NCBI GenBank assembly: GCA_016182975.1
Contig: JACPFJ010000023.1
Coordinates: 62,001-126,000 of the forward strand
DNA: 64,000 nucleotides
Direction: 5' to 3'
DNA from: Deltaproteobacteria bacterium
Lineage (GTDB): Bacteria > Desulfobacterota > Desulfuromonadia > Geobacterales > Pseudopelobacteraceae
Within the stretch, counting starts at the first letter, position 1, and each line of letters starts with the position of its first letter. Position numbers and translations under genes: made by a program. This document shows, piece after piece, positions 17,137-26,909 of this stretch. The notes beneath the pieces were generated by a model. The model was not told where the DNA came from. It searched no databases and worked only from the letters and a program-made list of their open reading frames with translations.

Positions 17137-19947
17137 ATGAAAACCGAGAAGCAGACCAGACAGGAACTCATCGACAAAAGACTTGCCCTGGCCGGATGGA
17201 ACGTCCGCGATCCGTCCCAAGTCACGGAAGAGCTTGATATTGACCTGTCAGCCGCTGGGCGCGAAAGGGTTTCCGAACCAGTATCCCCGTATGACGGTCA
17301 TCGTTTCGCCGACTACGCCCTGTTGAGGCACGGAAAACCTGTTGCGGTTGTTGAGGCAAAGAAAGCTTCCCGTGATGCCGCTCTCGGCCAGGAACAGGCC
17401 CTCCAATACGCCACCAACCTTCAGGAAATCCACGGCGGTCATGTTCCCTTCGTCTTCTACAGTAACGGTTATGACACGTTCTATTGGGAATCCGATTTCT
17501 ATCCGCCGGAAAAGGTCCCCGGTTTTCCAACCAACGGGGAACTGGAGTGGCTCGATCAGCGTCGCCAGACGAGAAAACCCCTTTCGGTCGAATTGATCAA
17601 CACCGACATCGCCGGGCGGGACTACCAGATTGCCGCTATCCGTTCCATCCTGGAAGGGATCGAGGCAAAGAGACGTAAATTCCTGCTGGTGATGGCCACC
17701 GGCACCGGCAAAACCAGGACCGCCACGGCCCTGATCGATGTACTGCTTCGCGCCCGCTGGGCCAAACGGGTGCTGTTCCTCGTGGATCGGATCGCTTTGC
17801 AGGAACAGGCCATTGAGGCATTCAAGGAGTATCTCCCCGCGGAGCCGGTCTGGCCGCGTTCAAAAGAGAAGACATTCTCCCGTGACCGCCGCCTCTATGT
17901 CACCACCTACCCGACCATGCTCAACCTGATCCAGAACGGCGCCGCCCCAGCCACCTGGATTTCCCCTTTCTTCTTCGACCTGATCATTGCTGACGAGAGC
18001 CACCGCAGCATCTACAACATCTACCAACAGGTGCTGGGCTATTTCTCCGGAGTCAAACTCGGCCTCACCGCCACACCCAGGGATCATATCGACCACGACA
18101 CCTTTGATCTCTTTGAATGCAATACCCATGACCCCAGCTTTGCCTACACCTACGAAGAGGCGGTTAACCACGAACCTCCTTTTCTGAGCGACTTCGAGGT
18201 CCTCAAGGTGCGATCCAAGTTCCAACTGGAAGGGATCAAGGGAGGCACGCTGCCGCCGGCGGTGCGCAAACGGCTGATCGCGGAGGGAAAGGATGTTGAC
18301 AGCATCGACTTCGAGGGGAGCGACCTGGAACGCCGTGTGACCAACTCCGGCACCAACGCCCTGATTGTTCGGGAATTCATGGAGGAGAGTATCAAGGACC
18401 CCTGCGGCACGCTTCCCGGCAAAAGCATCATCTTCGCCATTTCCATGGGACATGCCCGCCGCTTGCAGGACCTTTTCGATACCCTCTACCCCGAGCATAA
18501 GGGACGGCTGGCGCGGGTGCTGGTTTCCGAGGACCGCTACGTCTACGGCAAAGGAGGATTGCTGGACCAGTTCAAGCACAGCGACATGCCGCGCGTCGCT
18601 ATCTCGGTGGACATGCTCGATACCGGCGTGGATGTGCCCGAGGTAGTCAACTTGGTCTTTGCCAAGCCGGTCTTTTCCTACACCAAGTTCTGGCAGATGA
18701 TCGGCCGGGGTACTCGGGTGCTCCAGGCGGAACCGCACAAGCGCAAACCGTGGTGCCTGGCAAAGAACAAGTTCCTGATCATCGACTGCTGGGGGAATTT
18801 CGATTTTTTCAAGATGAAGCCGAAGGGCAAGGAGCCGGGTCAACAGGTGCCGTTGCCGGTCGTACTCTTCAAGGCTCGCCTGGACAAGCTGGAGGTAGCC
18901 TTGGCTGCCGTGCGGCCGGATATCGTGGAAAGTGTCAAGACCGATCTACAGGCGGATCTCAAGGCATTGCCTAGCAACAATATTATCGTGGCCGACAATC
19001 TGAAAATCCTGGCCACGGTGGAGCCTGAACAATTCTGGGAACGCCTCGCGGCCGAGGATATCGGCTATCTGCGGGCCCATGTCGCCCCGGTACTGCGCGC
19101 CCGTTCCGAATTGGACATAAAGGCCGTCCGCTTCGAGACCGACGTGGTTGAGCTATCCACGGCATTCTTAGCGGATAACAAGGAAGCCTTCGAGGCTATC
19201 CGGGAATGCATCATAATCCAGATCAACGAACTGCCACTGACGGTCAACCTGGTCGCCAGGGAACAGGAATTCATCGAAACGGTGCTGCAACCATTATGGT
19301 GGTCTGCTCCCACGGAGGATAAACTTGCCCAACTGGTAAAACGCCTGGCACCTCTGATGCGCTTTCGCCAGAAACGGCGCGATCCGATGATGAAGCTGCA
19401 ACTCAAGGACCTCACGGTGATCAAGGAGTGGGTCGAGTTCGGTCCGGAGCACGAGCGCATGACCTCCAAGGCTTACCGTGAGCGGGTCGAGGCATACATC
19501 CGGTCTCTGGTGGATGAAAATCCGGTACTCCGGCGCATTCAGGCCGGGGAGCAGGTCAGCGATGCAGAGGTTATGGCCCTGGCGCGCCTGCTCCAGAGCC
19601 AAGACCCGTATGTGACCGTGGGATTGTTGCGCAAGGTGTACGATCACAAGACTGCTCGTTTCATCCAATTCATCCGTCACATCCTGGGGCTGGCAAAGCT
19701 GGACTCCTGGTCCGAGACCGTTGCCAGGGCCTTCGACGACTTCATTGCCCGCCATTCAACCTTCACCGCCCTGCAAATCCAGTTTCTCCAGACGTTGCGC
19801 ACCTTCATCCTGCAAACCGGTACGGTGGAAAAGAAGGACCTGATCAACGCCCCCTTCACCAGGCTGCACCCCGAGGGGATTCGCGGAGTGTTCCGGCCCG
19901 TAGAGATCGAGGAGATACTTCAATTTACCGGACGGCTGGTGGCATGA
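17137..19947 (+). CDS. hsdR: Type I restriction enzyme, HsdR subunit
   Basis: HsdR is the translocase-nuclease subunit of a type I restriction system. The 936-residue protein has an N-terminal PD-(D/E)xK nuclease domain with Asp59 and EAK at 73-75. The helicase motor follows, with Walker A ATGTGKT (187-193), DESH (286-289) and LTATP near 310, and a second RecA domain with IGRGTR. The remaining 350 residues are the helical part that docks on the methylase core. The overall pattern is of the EcoEI-like type. It precedes a broken regulator gene, hsdM and hsdS on the same strand. Confidence 0.94.
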   Translation: MKTEKQTRQELIDKRLALAGWNVRDPSQVTEELDIDLSAAGRERVSEPVSPYDGHRFADYALLRHGKPVAVVEAKKASRDAALGQEQALQYATNLQEIHGGHVPFVFYSNGYDTFYWESDFYPPEKVPGFPTNGELEWLDQRRQTRKPLSVELINTDIAGRDYQIAAIRSILEGIEAKRRKFLLVMATGTGKTRTATALIDVLLRARWAKRVLFLVDRIALQEQAIEAFKEYLPAEPVWPRSKEKTFSRDRRLYVTTYPTMLNLIQNGAAPATWISPFFFDLIIADESHRSIYNIYQQVLGYFSGVKLGLTATPRDHIDHDTFDLFECNTHDPSFAYTYEEAVNHEPPFLSDFEVLKVRSKFQLEGIKGGTLPPAVRKRLIAEGKDVDSIDFEGSDLERRVTNSGTNALIVREFMEESIKDPCGTLPGKSIIFAISMGHARRLQDLFDTLYPEHKGRLARVLVSEDRYVYGKGGLLDQFKHSDMPRVAISVDMLDTGVDVPEVVNLVFAKPVFSYTKFWQMIGRGTRVLQAEPHKRKPWCLAKNKFLIIDCWGNFDFFKMKPKGKEPGQQVPLPVVLFKARLDKLEVALAAVRPDIVESVKTDLQADLKALPSNNIIVADNLKILATVEPEQFWERLAAEDIGYLRAHVAPVLRARSELDIKAVRFETDVVELSTAFLADNKEAFEAIRECIIIQINELPLTVNLVAREQEFIETVLQPLWWSAPTEDKLAQLVKRLAPLMRFRQKRRDPMMKLQLKDLTVIKEWVEFGPEHERMTSKAYRERVEAYIRSLVDENPVLRRIQAGEQVSDAEVMALARLLQSQDPYVTVGLLRKVYDHKTARFIQFIRHILGLAKLDSWSETVARAFDDFIARHSTFTALQIQFLQTLRTFILQTGTVEKKDLINAPFTRLHPEGIRGVFRPVEIEEILQFTGRLVA

Positions 19948-20017
19948 TGAATGTTTTCCTATCAACATGGGCCATCGAGGTACACGCGGCTGACAGTGTC
20001 TATATGCGAGGGAGGAT

Positions 20018-21350
20018 ATGACGGTAGATCGAACAACGGAATACCTCCGCGGGCTTCTGCGGGAATTATGCGCTCTTCCCAAGGAAACCGAGTGGGTTGA
20101 GTTCAAAGAGAACAATGATGACCCGCAGGAAATCGGCGAATACATTTCAGCACTGAGCAATTCCTCCGCCTTATGCGGCAAGGCGGCCGCGTATCTCGAT
20201 AGAGATACATACGGTTCCGGTTGTGATCCTTGAAATTGCCAGGGCATCCAGCAAACCGGTCCAATTCCAGGGGCAGGAGTTCATCAGGGTCGGCTCCTAC
20301 AAGAAAAAACTCAAGGATTACCCGGAAAAAGAGCGCGAACTATGGCGCATCTTTGACCAGGTACCGTTTGAAGACCTGCTTGCGGCAGAGCATATCTCCA
20401 GCGAAGATGTCCTGAAACGGCTTGATTATCCAGCCTTCTTTGACCTGCTCGGGCTTGATCTTCCGGAAGGCCGCACCGGGATTCTGCAACGCCTTGCGGA
20501 CGAGTCGATGATTACGCCATGCGAGGCAGGCGGCTGGAACATTACCAACCTGGGGGCTATTCTTTGTGCAAAGCGGCTGGATGACTTCTAGCACCTAAAA
20601 CGCAAGGCTGTCAGGGTCATAGTGTACAAAGGGCAGAGCAGGGTCGAAACCCTGCACGAACAGATCGGAGCAAAGGGGTACGCGAACGGTTTTGAAGGGT
20701 TGATCGGGTTTATCAAAAACCTCCTGCCGGCCAACGAAGCTATCGGGCAGGCCTTGCGCAAGGAAGTGCCCATGTACCCCGAACTGGCGGTTCGTGAGCT
20801 TGTGGCGAATGCCATAATTCACCAGGACCTGTTTGTTCGCGGCGCAGGTCCCATGATCGAAATCTTTCCTGATCGCATGGAGATCACGAATCCCGGAACA
20901 CCACTGGTAAAAACCGAGCGCTTTCTGGACAGCCCTCCCAAGTCCCGCAACGAGGCATTGGCATCGATCATGCGCCGGGTCGGCATCTGCGAAGAGCGCG
21001 GCAGCGGCGTTGACAAGGTCGTTTTCCAATCAGAGCTTTACCAGCTTCCGGCCCCGCTTTTCGAGGTAATCGAGGATCACACCAGGGCGACCCTTTTCAG
21101 CTATCGCCCCTATGCCGAGATGGACAGACCTGAACGAAGCAGGGCCTGTTACCTCCACGCATGCCTGAAACGGGTCAACCGCGATTTCATGACCAATGCC
21201 TCGCTTCGAGAACGTTTCGGTATCGATGCCGCTAATCGCGCCATGGTCTCCCGCATCATCCGTGACACCCTGGCGGAAGGCCTGATCAAACCGGCCGACC
21301 CGGAAAGCGATTCCCGGCGGCACGCCAGGTATCTGCCGTTCTGGGCCTGA
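20018..21350 (+). pseudogene. Broken AlbA_2 (Schlafen-type) ATP-binding regulator gene
   Basis: Three pieces of one gene are visible. Piece 1 (20018-20199) encodes the start of the AlbA_2 domain, with ETEWVEFKENNDDPQEIGEY. Its frame is then lost, and piece 2 resumes in another frame near 20211 (VVILEIARASSKPV), so part of the AlbA_2 domain is missing. I infer an internal deletion of roughly 45 codons by comparison with the usual layout. Piece 2 ends at an in-frame TAG (20589-20591), and the same frame continues as HLKRKAVRVIVYKG through the ATP-binding half (RELVANAIIHQDL, ERGSGVDKV) to 21350. The gene is therefore disrupted twice. Such regulators often accompany type I restriction genes. Confidence 0.85.
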
Positions 21351-21540
21351 ACTTCTTATTTGACCGTTATTTGACTGGAAGGTCGAAACATGACCTGCAA
21401 CGGCAGCGGCGAAGAATGCATAACTGTTATGTAACACATAGTTAGCGTTGCGTAACGTTTGTTTTTCCATTTGACCGTTATTTGATCGCAGATAAAAACG
21501 CCGAAACAGCGAAACGACTCTCAGCAGAAAAGGATCAGTA

Positions 21541-23064
21541 GTGCTCTCCAAAACTCTCCGCTCGAAAATAGACTCTCTCTGGGACAAATTCTGGTCCGGT
21601 GGCATCGCCAATCCGCTGACCGCCATGGAACAGATCAGCTATCTGCTCTTCATGCGCCGCCTGGACGCGGTTGACCGCAAACGTCAGGAAGATGCCGCAT
21701 GGCTCGGCCAAAAATACACTTCCATATTCGAAGGGCATGAGGATTACCGCTGGAGCCATTTCCGCCACCTGTCCGGCGAGGAGATGCTCCCCCATGTCCG
21801 CGACAAGGTCTTTCCCTTCCTCAAGACCATCAAGAACGGCGGCCAGGTATTCACCCTTTCCATGCAGGACGCCATTTTCATCATCCCCAAGCCGACGCTG
21901 CTGGTAGAGGCGGTCGGCATCATCGACGAGATTTACGACGAGATCGAACGGGAGCGCCAGGAGGAGGGGCAGACCTTCCACGATACCCAGGGTGACCTGT
22001 ACGAACACCTGCTGGCCGAAATCTCCAGCGCTGGCAAGAACGGCCAGTTCCGCACCCCGCGCCACATCATCCAGATGATCTGCCACCTCGTGAATCCGCG
22101 GCTGGGAGACGAGGTGTGCGATCCAGCCTGCGGTACCTCAGGTTTCCTGCTGGGGGCCTTTCAGCACATCCTCACCCAGCACACCACTCCGGAAAATCGG
22201 CACCTGGACGAAAACGGCCTGGAGCGGGGTGAACTGGGGGACATGCTCACCGACGAGCGACAGTGGCAGGTGCTGCGGGAGAGGACATTCCACGGCTACG
22301 ACTTCGACACCACCATGGTCCGCATCGGCCTGATGAATCTGCTCCTCCACGGCATTGATCATCCGCGGATCAACTACAGGGACACCCTCTCCAAGAAGTT
22401 CGACGAGCAGGATTGCTATGACGTGGTCCTGGCCAACCCGCCCTTCAAGGGGAGCATCGACAAGGGGGACATCAACGAGGATCTGAAGCTCCAGACCACC
22501 AAGACGGAACTGCTCTTCGTCAACCGGATCATCAATTTGCTGCGCATCGGCGGCCGGGCCGGGGTGATCGTCCCGGATGGCGTATTGTTCGGCTCCAGCA
22601 AGGCCCACCAGGACCTGCGGCGGATGCTGTTGGACAACTGCGAGCTGCAAGGGGTGGTCTCCATGCCCTCCGGGGTGTTCAAGCCTTACGCCGGGGTGAG
22701 CACGGCGGTGTTGGTCTTTGTCAAGGGAGGCAAGACTGAGCATGTCTGGTTCTACGACATGCAGGCCGACGGCTATTCCTTGGACGACAAGCGGGCCAAG
22801 GTAGAGGCCAACGATATTCCCGATGTGATCCGGCGCTGGAAGGCACGCAGCCCGAAGAAGGATACCGACCGCACGGCCAAGGCGTTCTGCGTGCCGGTGG
22901 AGGAGATCAGGGGGAACAAGTACGACCTCTCCATCAACCGCTACAAGGAGACGCAGTACGAGGAGGTGCAGTACGAACCGCCGAAGGTGATTTTGGCGAA
23001 GCTGAAGGCATTGGAAACCGAAATCCAGCGTGACCTTGCGGAGTTGGAGGGGATGCTGGGATGA
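21541..23064 (+). CDS. hsdM: Type I restriction-modification methyltransferase, HsdM
   Basis: HsdM is the N6-adenine methyltransferase subunit. The 507-residue protein has an N-terminal HsdM helical domain (1-150). The catalytic domain has AdoMet motif I as DPACGTSGF (194-202) and the catalytic NPPF at 299-302, both standard for gamma-class N6-adenine enzymes. The start is GTG 21541, with AAGGAT a few bases upstream. The stop overlaps the hsdS start as ATGA. With HsdS it would form the methylase and, with HsdR, the complete restriction complex. Confidence 0.95.
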   Translation: MLSKTLRSKIDSLWDKFWSGGIANPLTAMEQISYLLFMRRLDAVDRKRQEDAAWLGQKYTSIFEGHEDYRWSHFRHLSGEEMLPHVRDKVFPFLKTIKNGGQVFTLSMQDAIFIIPKPTLLVEAVGIIDEIYDEIERERQEEGQTFHDTQGDLYEHLLAEISSAGKNGQFRTPRHIIQMICHLVNPRLGDEVCDPACGTSGFLLGAFQHILTQHTTPENRHLDENGLERGELGDMLTDERQWQVLRERTFHGYDFDTTMVRIGLMNLLLHGIDHPRINYRDTLSKKFDEQDCYDVVLANPPFKGSIDKGDINEDLKLQTTKTELLFVNRIINLLRIGGRAGVIVPDGVLFGSSKAHQDLRRMLLDNCELQGVVSMPSGVFKPYAGVSTAVLVFVKGGKTEHVWFYDMQADGYSLDDKRAKVEANDIPDVIRRWKARSPKKDTDRTAKAFCVPVEEIRGNKYDLSINRYKETQYEEVQYEPPKVILAKLKALETEIQRDLAELEGMLG

Positions 23065-24974
23065 GCACAACCATGCATGAACTTGGTTCCGTTGCTGAAG
23101 TTTTTAACGGAAAAACACCATCAAAAACGGAACAACGAGATTCAGGCCACCCAGTCCTGAAAATAAAGGACGTGACAGAAAACGGGAATTTCAAAAAAAG
23201 ATTTGAGTCATTTGTTGAAGCTAAACTCATCTCAAAATTAAAGAAAAAACTGGTCGCTGCGGGTGATATTCTAATCCTCAATGCGGCTCATAATGCCGAT
23301 TATGTTGGTTCAAAAGTTTACCGTGCTGAGGAAAGTGTTGTTGGTTCTCTTGCGACCGGAGAATGGCTTATTGTGAGACCAGACGCAACACTTCTCAATC
23401 CTGATTTCGCATACTTCTGGATCATTGATGGCAAAACAAAAAAGGACATACGCGAGCTTGTAAAAGGTATTCATCTGTATCCAAAAGACGTTGAAGGGCT
23501 TCGCATCCCTCTCCCCCCTCTCCCCGAACAACGCCGCATCGCTGACATTCTCGACAAGGCCGACGCCATCCGCCGCAAGCGGCAGGAAGCCGTCCGACTG
23601 ACGGATGAACTCCTTTGTTCGGCGTTTCTGGAGAAATTTGGTGATCCGGTGACGAATCCGAAGGGGTGGGAAACAAAGTCACTGGGAGCACTGTCCTTAC
23701 GATTTTCTGATGGGCCGTTTGGCTCAAATCTCAAATCATCGCATTATGTTGACTCCGGTGTTCGCGTCATCAGGTTGCAGAATATTGGTATTGGTGAGTT
23801 TATTGACAAAGACAAAGCCTATATTTCCGAAAAGCATTTCATCTCACTTCGTAAACATGAATGTTTGCCTGGAGATGTTCTCATCGGTACGATGGGCGAT
23901 CCTAATCTAAGAGCTTGCATTTTACCTGAGACCATTAACATGGCCCTCAATAAAGCAGATTGCGTTCAAATGCGAGTTGATCCCAGCATTTGCACTCCAG
24001 AATATATTAGCTTCATGCTGAACCAACCGGGGACTCTCGCTTTGGCCGCTCATATGTTGCATGGGCAAACAAGAGTACGGATTAGTATGGGTACCTTGCG
24101 GGAACTGGCCGTGCCTGTCCCCCCGCTCAAGCTTCAAAATGAATTTTCCGGGATCGTTTCTCGCATGCAGAAAATTATTAGCAAACAGAAGCGGTTTGAA
24201 GAGCTTTCAGATAAAAAATTCAACTCCCTCATCCAACGCGCTTTCCGGGGCGAACTGACAAATCTCGACGAAAGCATCGAACCCGTAATCCCACTGCCCA
24301 GGCCATTTCATGCCCAGCGTACCTATTCAGGCAAGGTCGTGCCGCTGAAGAGGGCGAAAAAGGAGCGGGAGGAATCGGCACCTGCCGAAGCGAAACGCCA
24401 TGCCGGGCACGACATGTACAACAAGGCCGCACTGGCGGCCTACATCGTGCACAAATGCCATGACCCGGCTGAACCGATGGGGCGGGTCAAGCTGGCAAAG
24501 CTCTTCTACCTTGTCCAGCGCAAGGTTGACCTGACCCTGACGGAAACCTTCACCCGTCGTGCCGCCGGGCCTTTGGATGATGCCATCTTCAAGTTTCTGA
24601 ATATAGCCGTTAAACGGAGCTGGCTAAGGCTGCTTCCCCAGGAAGGCAAGAAAAAGCCAGTTGCGCCGGACAACTCCTGCGAAACGGCCGTGCAACAGGC
24701 GGTGAAATATCTTGGCGAGAGACGCCAAGCTGTAGATGAGGTGTTGAGTTCTCTAAAGGCGATGCAGTGGTATGACCTGGAGTGCTGGGCCACCGTGGAT
24801 GCCGTTGCCGAAGAACTTGCCGCGTCGGGAAAATCCCTGACAGTGCGGAACATCTTGCAGGCCCTCGCCGCCAGCCCCGAATGGCGGCAAAAACTGGAGA
24901 AACCGGCATTTTCCGAACTGGGAATTACATCGGCCCTGCTGGGGTTGCGGAAGTTGGAATTTATTAAAAACTGA
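23061..24974 (+). CDS. hsdS: HsdS specificity subunit with an extra C-terminal domain
   Basis: This 637-residue protein has two target-recognition domains (about 5-160 and 195-395). Each is followed by a helical spacer; the first spacer starts with [25 protein letters not shown], the usual HsdS conserved region. Ordinary HsdS proteins end near 400-450 residues. Here about 190 further residues (about 448-637) form a separate helical domain. It contains [18 protein letters not shown] and [13 protein letters not shown], a pattern resembling DUF4065/Panacea-type domains; that assignment is inference. The recognition domains are AT-rich compared with their surroundings. The start overlaps hsdM as ATGA. 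Confidence 0.87.
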   Translation: MSTTMHELGSVAEVFNGKTPSKTEQRDSGHPVLKIKDVTENGNFKKRFESFVEAKLISKLKKKLVAAGDILILNAAHNADYVGSKVYRAEESVVGSLATGEWLIVRPDATLLNPDFAYFWIIDGKTKKDIRELVKGIHLYPKDVEGLRIPLPPLPEQRRIADILDKADAIRRKRQEAVRLTDELLCSAFLEKFGDPVTNPKGWETKSLGALSLRFSDGPFGSNLKSSHYVDSGVRVIRLQNIGIGEFIDKDKAYISEKHFISLRKHECLPGDVLIGTMGDPNLRACILPETINMALNKADCVQMRVDPSICTPEYISFMLNQPGTLALAAHMLHGQTRVRISMGTLRELAVPVPPLKLQNEFSGIVSRMQKIISKQKRFEELSDKKFNSLIQRAFRGELTNLDESIEPVIPLPRPFHAQRTYSGKVVPLKRAKKEREESAPAEAKRHAGHDMYNKAALAAYIVHKCHDPAEPMGRVKLAKLFYLVQRKVDLTLTETFTRRAAGPLDDAIFKFLNIAVKRSWLRLLPQEGKKKPVAPDNSCETAVQQAVKYLGERRQAVDEVLSSLKAMQWYDLECWATVDAVAEELAASGKSLTVRNILQALAASPEWRQKLEKPAFSELGITSALLGLRKLEFIKN

Positions 24975-24991
24975 GGAGATAATAAACTCCC

Positions 24992-26902
24992 ATGAAACAT
25001 CTCATCCTCGGCACCGCCGGCCATATCGACCACGGCAAGACCTCGCTGGTCAAGGCCCTGACCGGCATCGACACCGACCGCCTCAAGGAGGAGAAGGCGC
25101 GCGGCATCACCATCGAGCTCGGTTTTGCCCACCTGGAACTGCCGGGGGGTATCCGCTTCGGCATCGTCGATGTCCCGGGGCATGAGCGCTTCGTGCGCAC
25201 CATGGTGGCAGGCGTGGGGGGGATGGACCTGGTGATGCTGGTGATCGCCGCCGACGAGGGGATCATGCCTCAGACGCGAGAGCATCTGGACATCCTGCGC
25301 CTCCTGGGGGTCAAGAGCGGGTTGGTGGCCCTGACCAAGCGCGACATGGTGGAAAGGGAATGGCTGGAATTGGTCACCGAGGAGGTGCGCGAGTTCACGG
25401 CCGGCAGTTTCCTGGAAGGGGCTCCGATTGTGGCGGTCTCGTCGCGCAGCGGCGAAGGGTTGGACGAACTGAAGCTTCAGCTTGCCCGACTGGCGGAGCA
25501 GGCCGCGGAGAAGAGGCGCGAGGGGAGCTTCCGCCTGCCGGTGGATCGGGTATTCACCGTGGCCGGGTTCGGCACCGTGGTGACCGGCACGCTGCTCTCC
25601 GGCGAGATCCGGGTGGGGGACGAACTGGAACTGCTACCCTCTGGCAGGGAGGGCAAGGTGCGCGGCATCCAGGCCCATGGCGCCAAGGCCGACAAGGGAT
25701 TGGCCGGGCAGCGCCTGGCGGTCAACCTGCAAGGGATCGATCTCGACCAGGTGCGGCGCGGCGACGTGGTCGTGCCGCGCGGCGTGTTCCGGGCCACCCG
25801 GGCGGTGGACGTGCGCCTGGACTACCTGGCCTCGGCCCCGCGCGAATTGAAACACCGCGCCACGGTGCGTCTGCACTCGGCCACCTACGAGGTGCCCGCC
25901 CAGGTGATCCTGCTGGACCGCGACACGCTGCAACCCGGGGAGAGCGCCCATGTGCAGTTGCGCCTGAAGGCCCCGGCCCTGCTCCTCTCCGGGGACAGCT
26001 ACATCCTGCGCGCCTTCTCCCCGCAGATCACCATCGGCGGCGGCGTGACCCTCGATCCGTTCCCCCCCCGCCGCAGAAGGAGGGGCACAGAGGCGCTGCA
26101 ACTGCTGGAGGCGCTCGGCTCCGGCGACCAGCAGGCCAGCGTGGCCCTGATCATCTCCGAGAGCCTCCTCTCCGGCATCGCCTTCGACGACATCCTGCTG
26201 CGCTGCGGCATCCCCCGCAAGGCGCTGGAGGCGGCCCTGGCGGCGCTGCTGGCAACGGGCGAGATCATCCAGATGACCCGCGAGCCGAGGCTGTTCCTGG
26301 CGAAGGAGGCCTTTGAGACCTTGAAGCGCGGGTTGCTGAACGAATTGAAGGCCTTCATGGCGGCCAACCCGCTCAAGGACGGCATGGGAAAAGAGGAACT
26401 CAAGACCCGCCTCCCCAGGCGCAGCGACCAGCGTTTCTTCACCCCGCTGCTGACGGCCATGGAGAAGGCCGGCCTGGTCGTGCCTGACCGTGACATTGTC
26501 CGGCCGGTTGGGAGAGCTGCCCGCCCGGACGCGACGGCCGACGGCCTGGGTGGGAGGATGGCCGCCTTCATAGCGGAAGGGGGGGACGAGCCCCCCACGG
26601 TCAAGGAGATCATGGAGCGTTTCCGCTGTGGAGAGAAGGGCGTACGCGACAATCTGGCGCTGTTGACCAGAAACGGCCAGGTGGCGCGCATTTCCGCCGA
26701 CCTGTTCTACAGTGCAGCCGCACTGGACGGCCTGCGGGAAAAGCTGGTCGCCCTGCTGCGGGAAAAGGGGGAGATCATCCCGACCGATTTCCGCGAGCTG
26801 ACCGGCCTGTCGCGCAAGTTCCTGATACCGCTTTTGGAGCACTTCGACAGCGAGAAGATTACTATTAGGGTTGGGGATAAGCGGGTGCTGCGGAGGAAGT
26901 AG
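24992..26902 (+). CDS. selB: Selenocysteine-specific elongation factor SelB
   Basis: SelB carries selenocysteyl-tRNA to UGA codons marked by a SECIS element. The 636-residue protein has an EF-Tu-like GTPase domain with G1 [11 protein letters not shown] (7-17), the switch sequence [10 protein letters not shown] and G3 DVPGHE. Domains II-III follow. The C-terminal half (about 370-636) is a row of winged-helix repeats that bind SECIS RNA, which separates SelB from EF-Tu. It starts only 17 bases after hsdS. No selA, selC or selenoprotein gene was recognised in this window. Confidence 0.95.
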   Translation: MKHLILGTAGHIDHGKTSLVKALTGIDTDRLKEEKARGITIELGFAHLELPGGIRFGIVDVPGHERFVRTMVAGVGGMDLVMLVIAADEGIMPQTREHLDILRLLGVKSGLVALTKRDMVEREWLELVTEEVREFTAGSFLEGAPIVAVSSRSGEGLDELKLQLARLAEQAAEKRREGSFRLPVDRVFTVAGFGTVVTGTLLSGEIRVGDELELLPSGREGKVRGIQAHGAKADKGLAGQRLAVNLQGIDLDQVRRGDVVVPRGVFRATRAVDVRLDYLASAPRELKHRATVRLHSATYEVPAQVILLDRDTLQPGESAHVQLRLKAPALLLSGDSYILRAFSPQITIGGGVTLDPFPPRRRRRGTEALQLLEALGSGDQQASVALIISESLLSGIAFDDILLRCGIPRKALEAALAALLATGEIIQMTREPRLFLAKEAFETLKRGLLNELKAFMAANPLKDGMGKEELKTRLPRRSDQRFFTPLLTAMEKAGLVVPDRDIVRPVGRAARPDATADGLGGRMAAFIAEGGDEPPTVKEIMERFRCGEKGVRDNLALLTRNGQVARISADLFYSAAALDGLREKLVALLREKGEIIPTDFRELTGLSRKFLIPLLEHFDSEKITIRVGDKRVLRRK

Positions 26903-26909
26903 AAAAAGG

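Noticed and set aside
17137-24974. tRNA-linked insertion or integrase for the type I module
   Set aside because: No tRNA gene, direct repeat or integrase was seen at either edge within the window.
25360-26316. Long open frame in a second frame of the same strand within selB
   Set aside because: It overlaps a full-length SelB with all GTPase motifs. The alternative protein is Arg/Pro/Gly-rich, as expected from a shadow frame in G+C-rich DNA.
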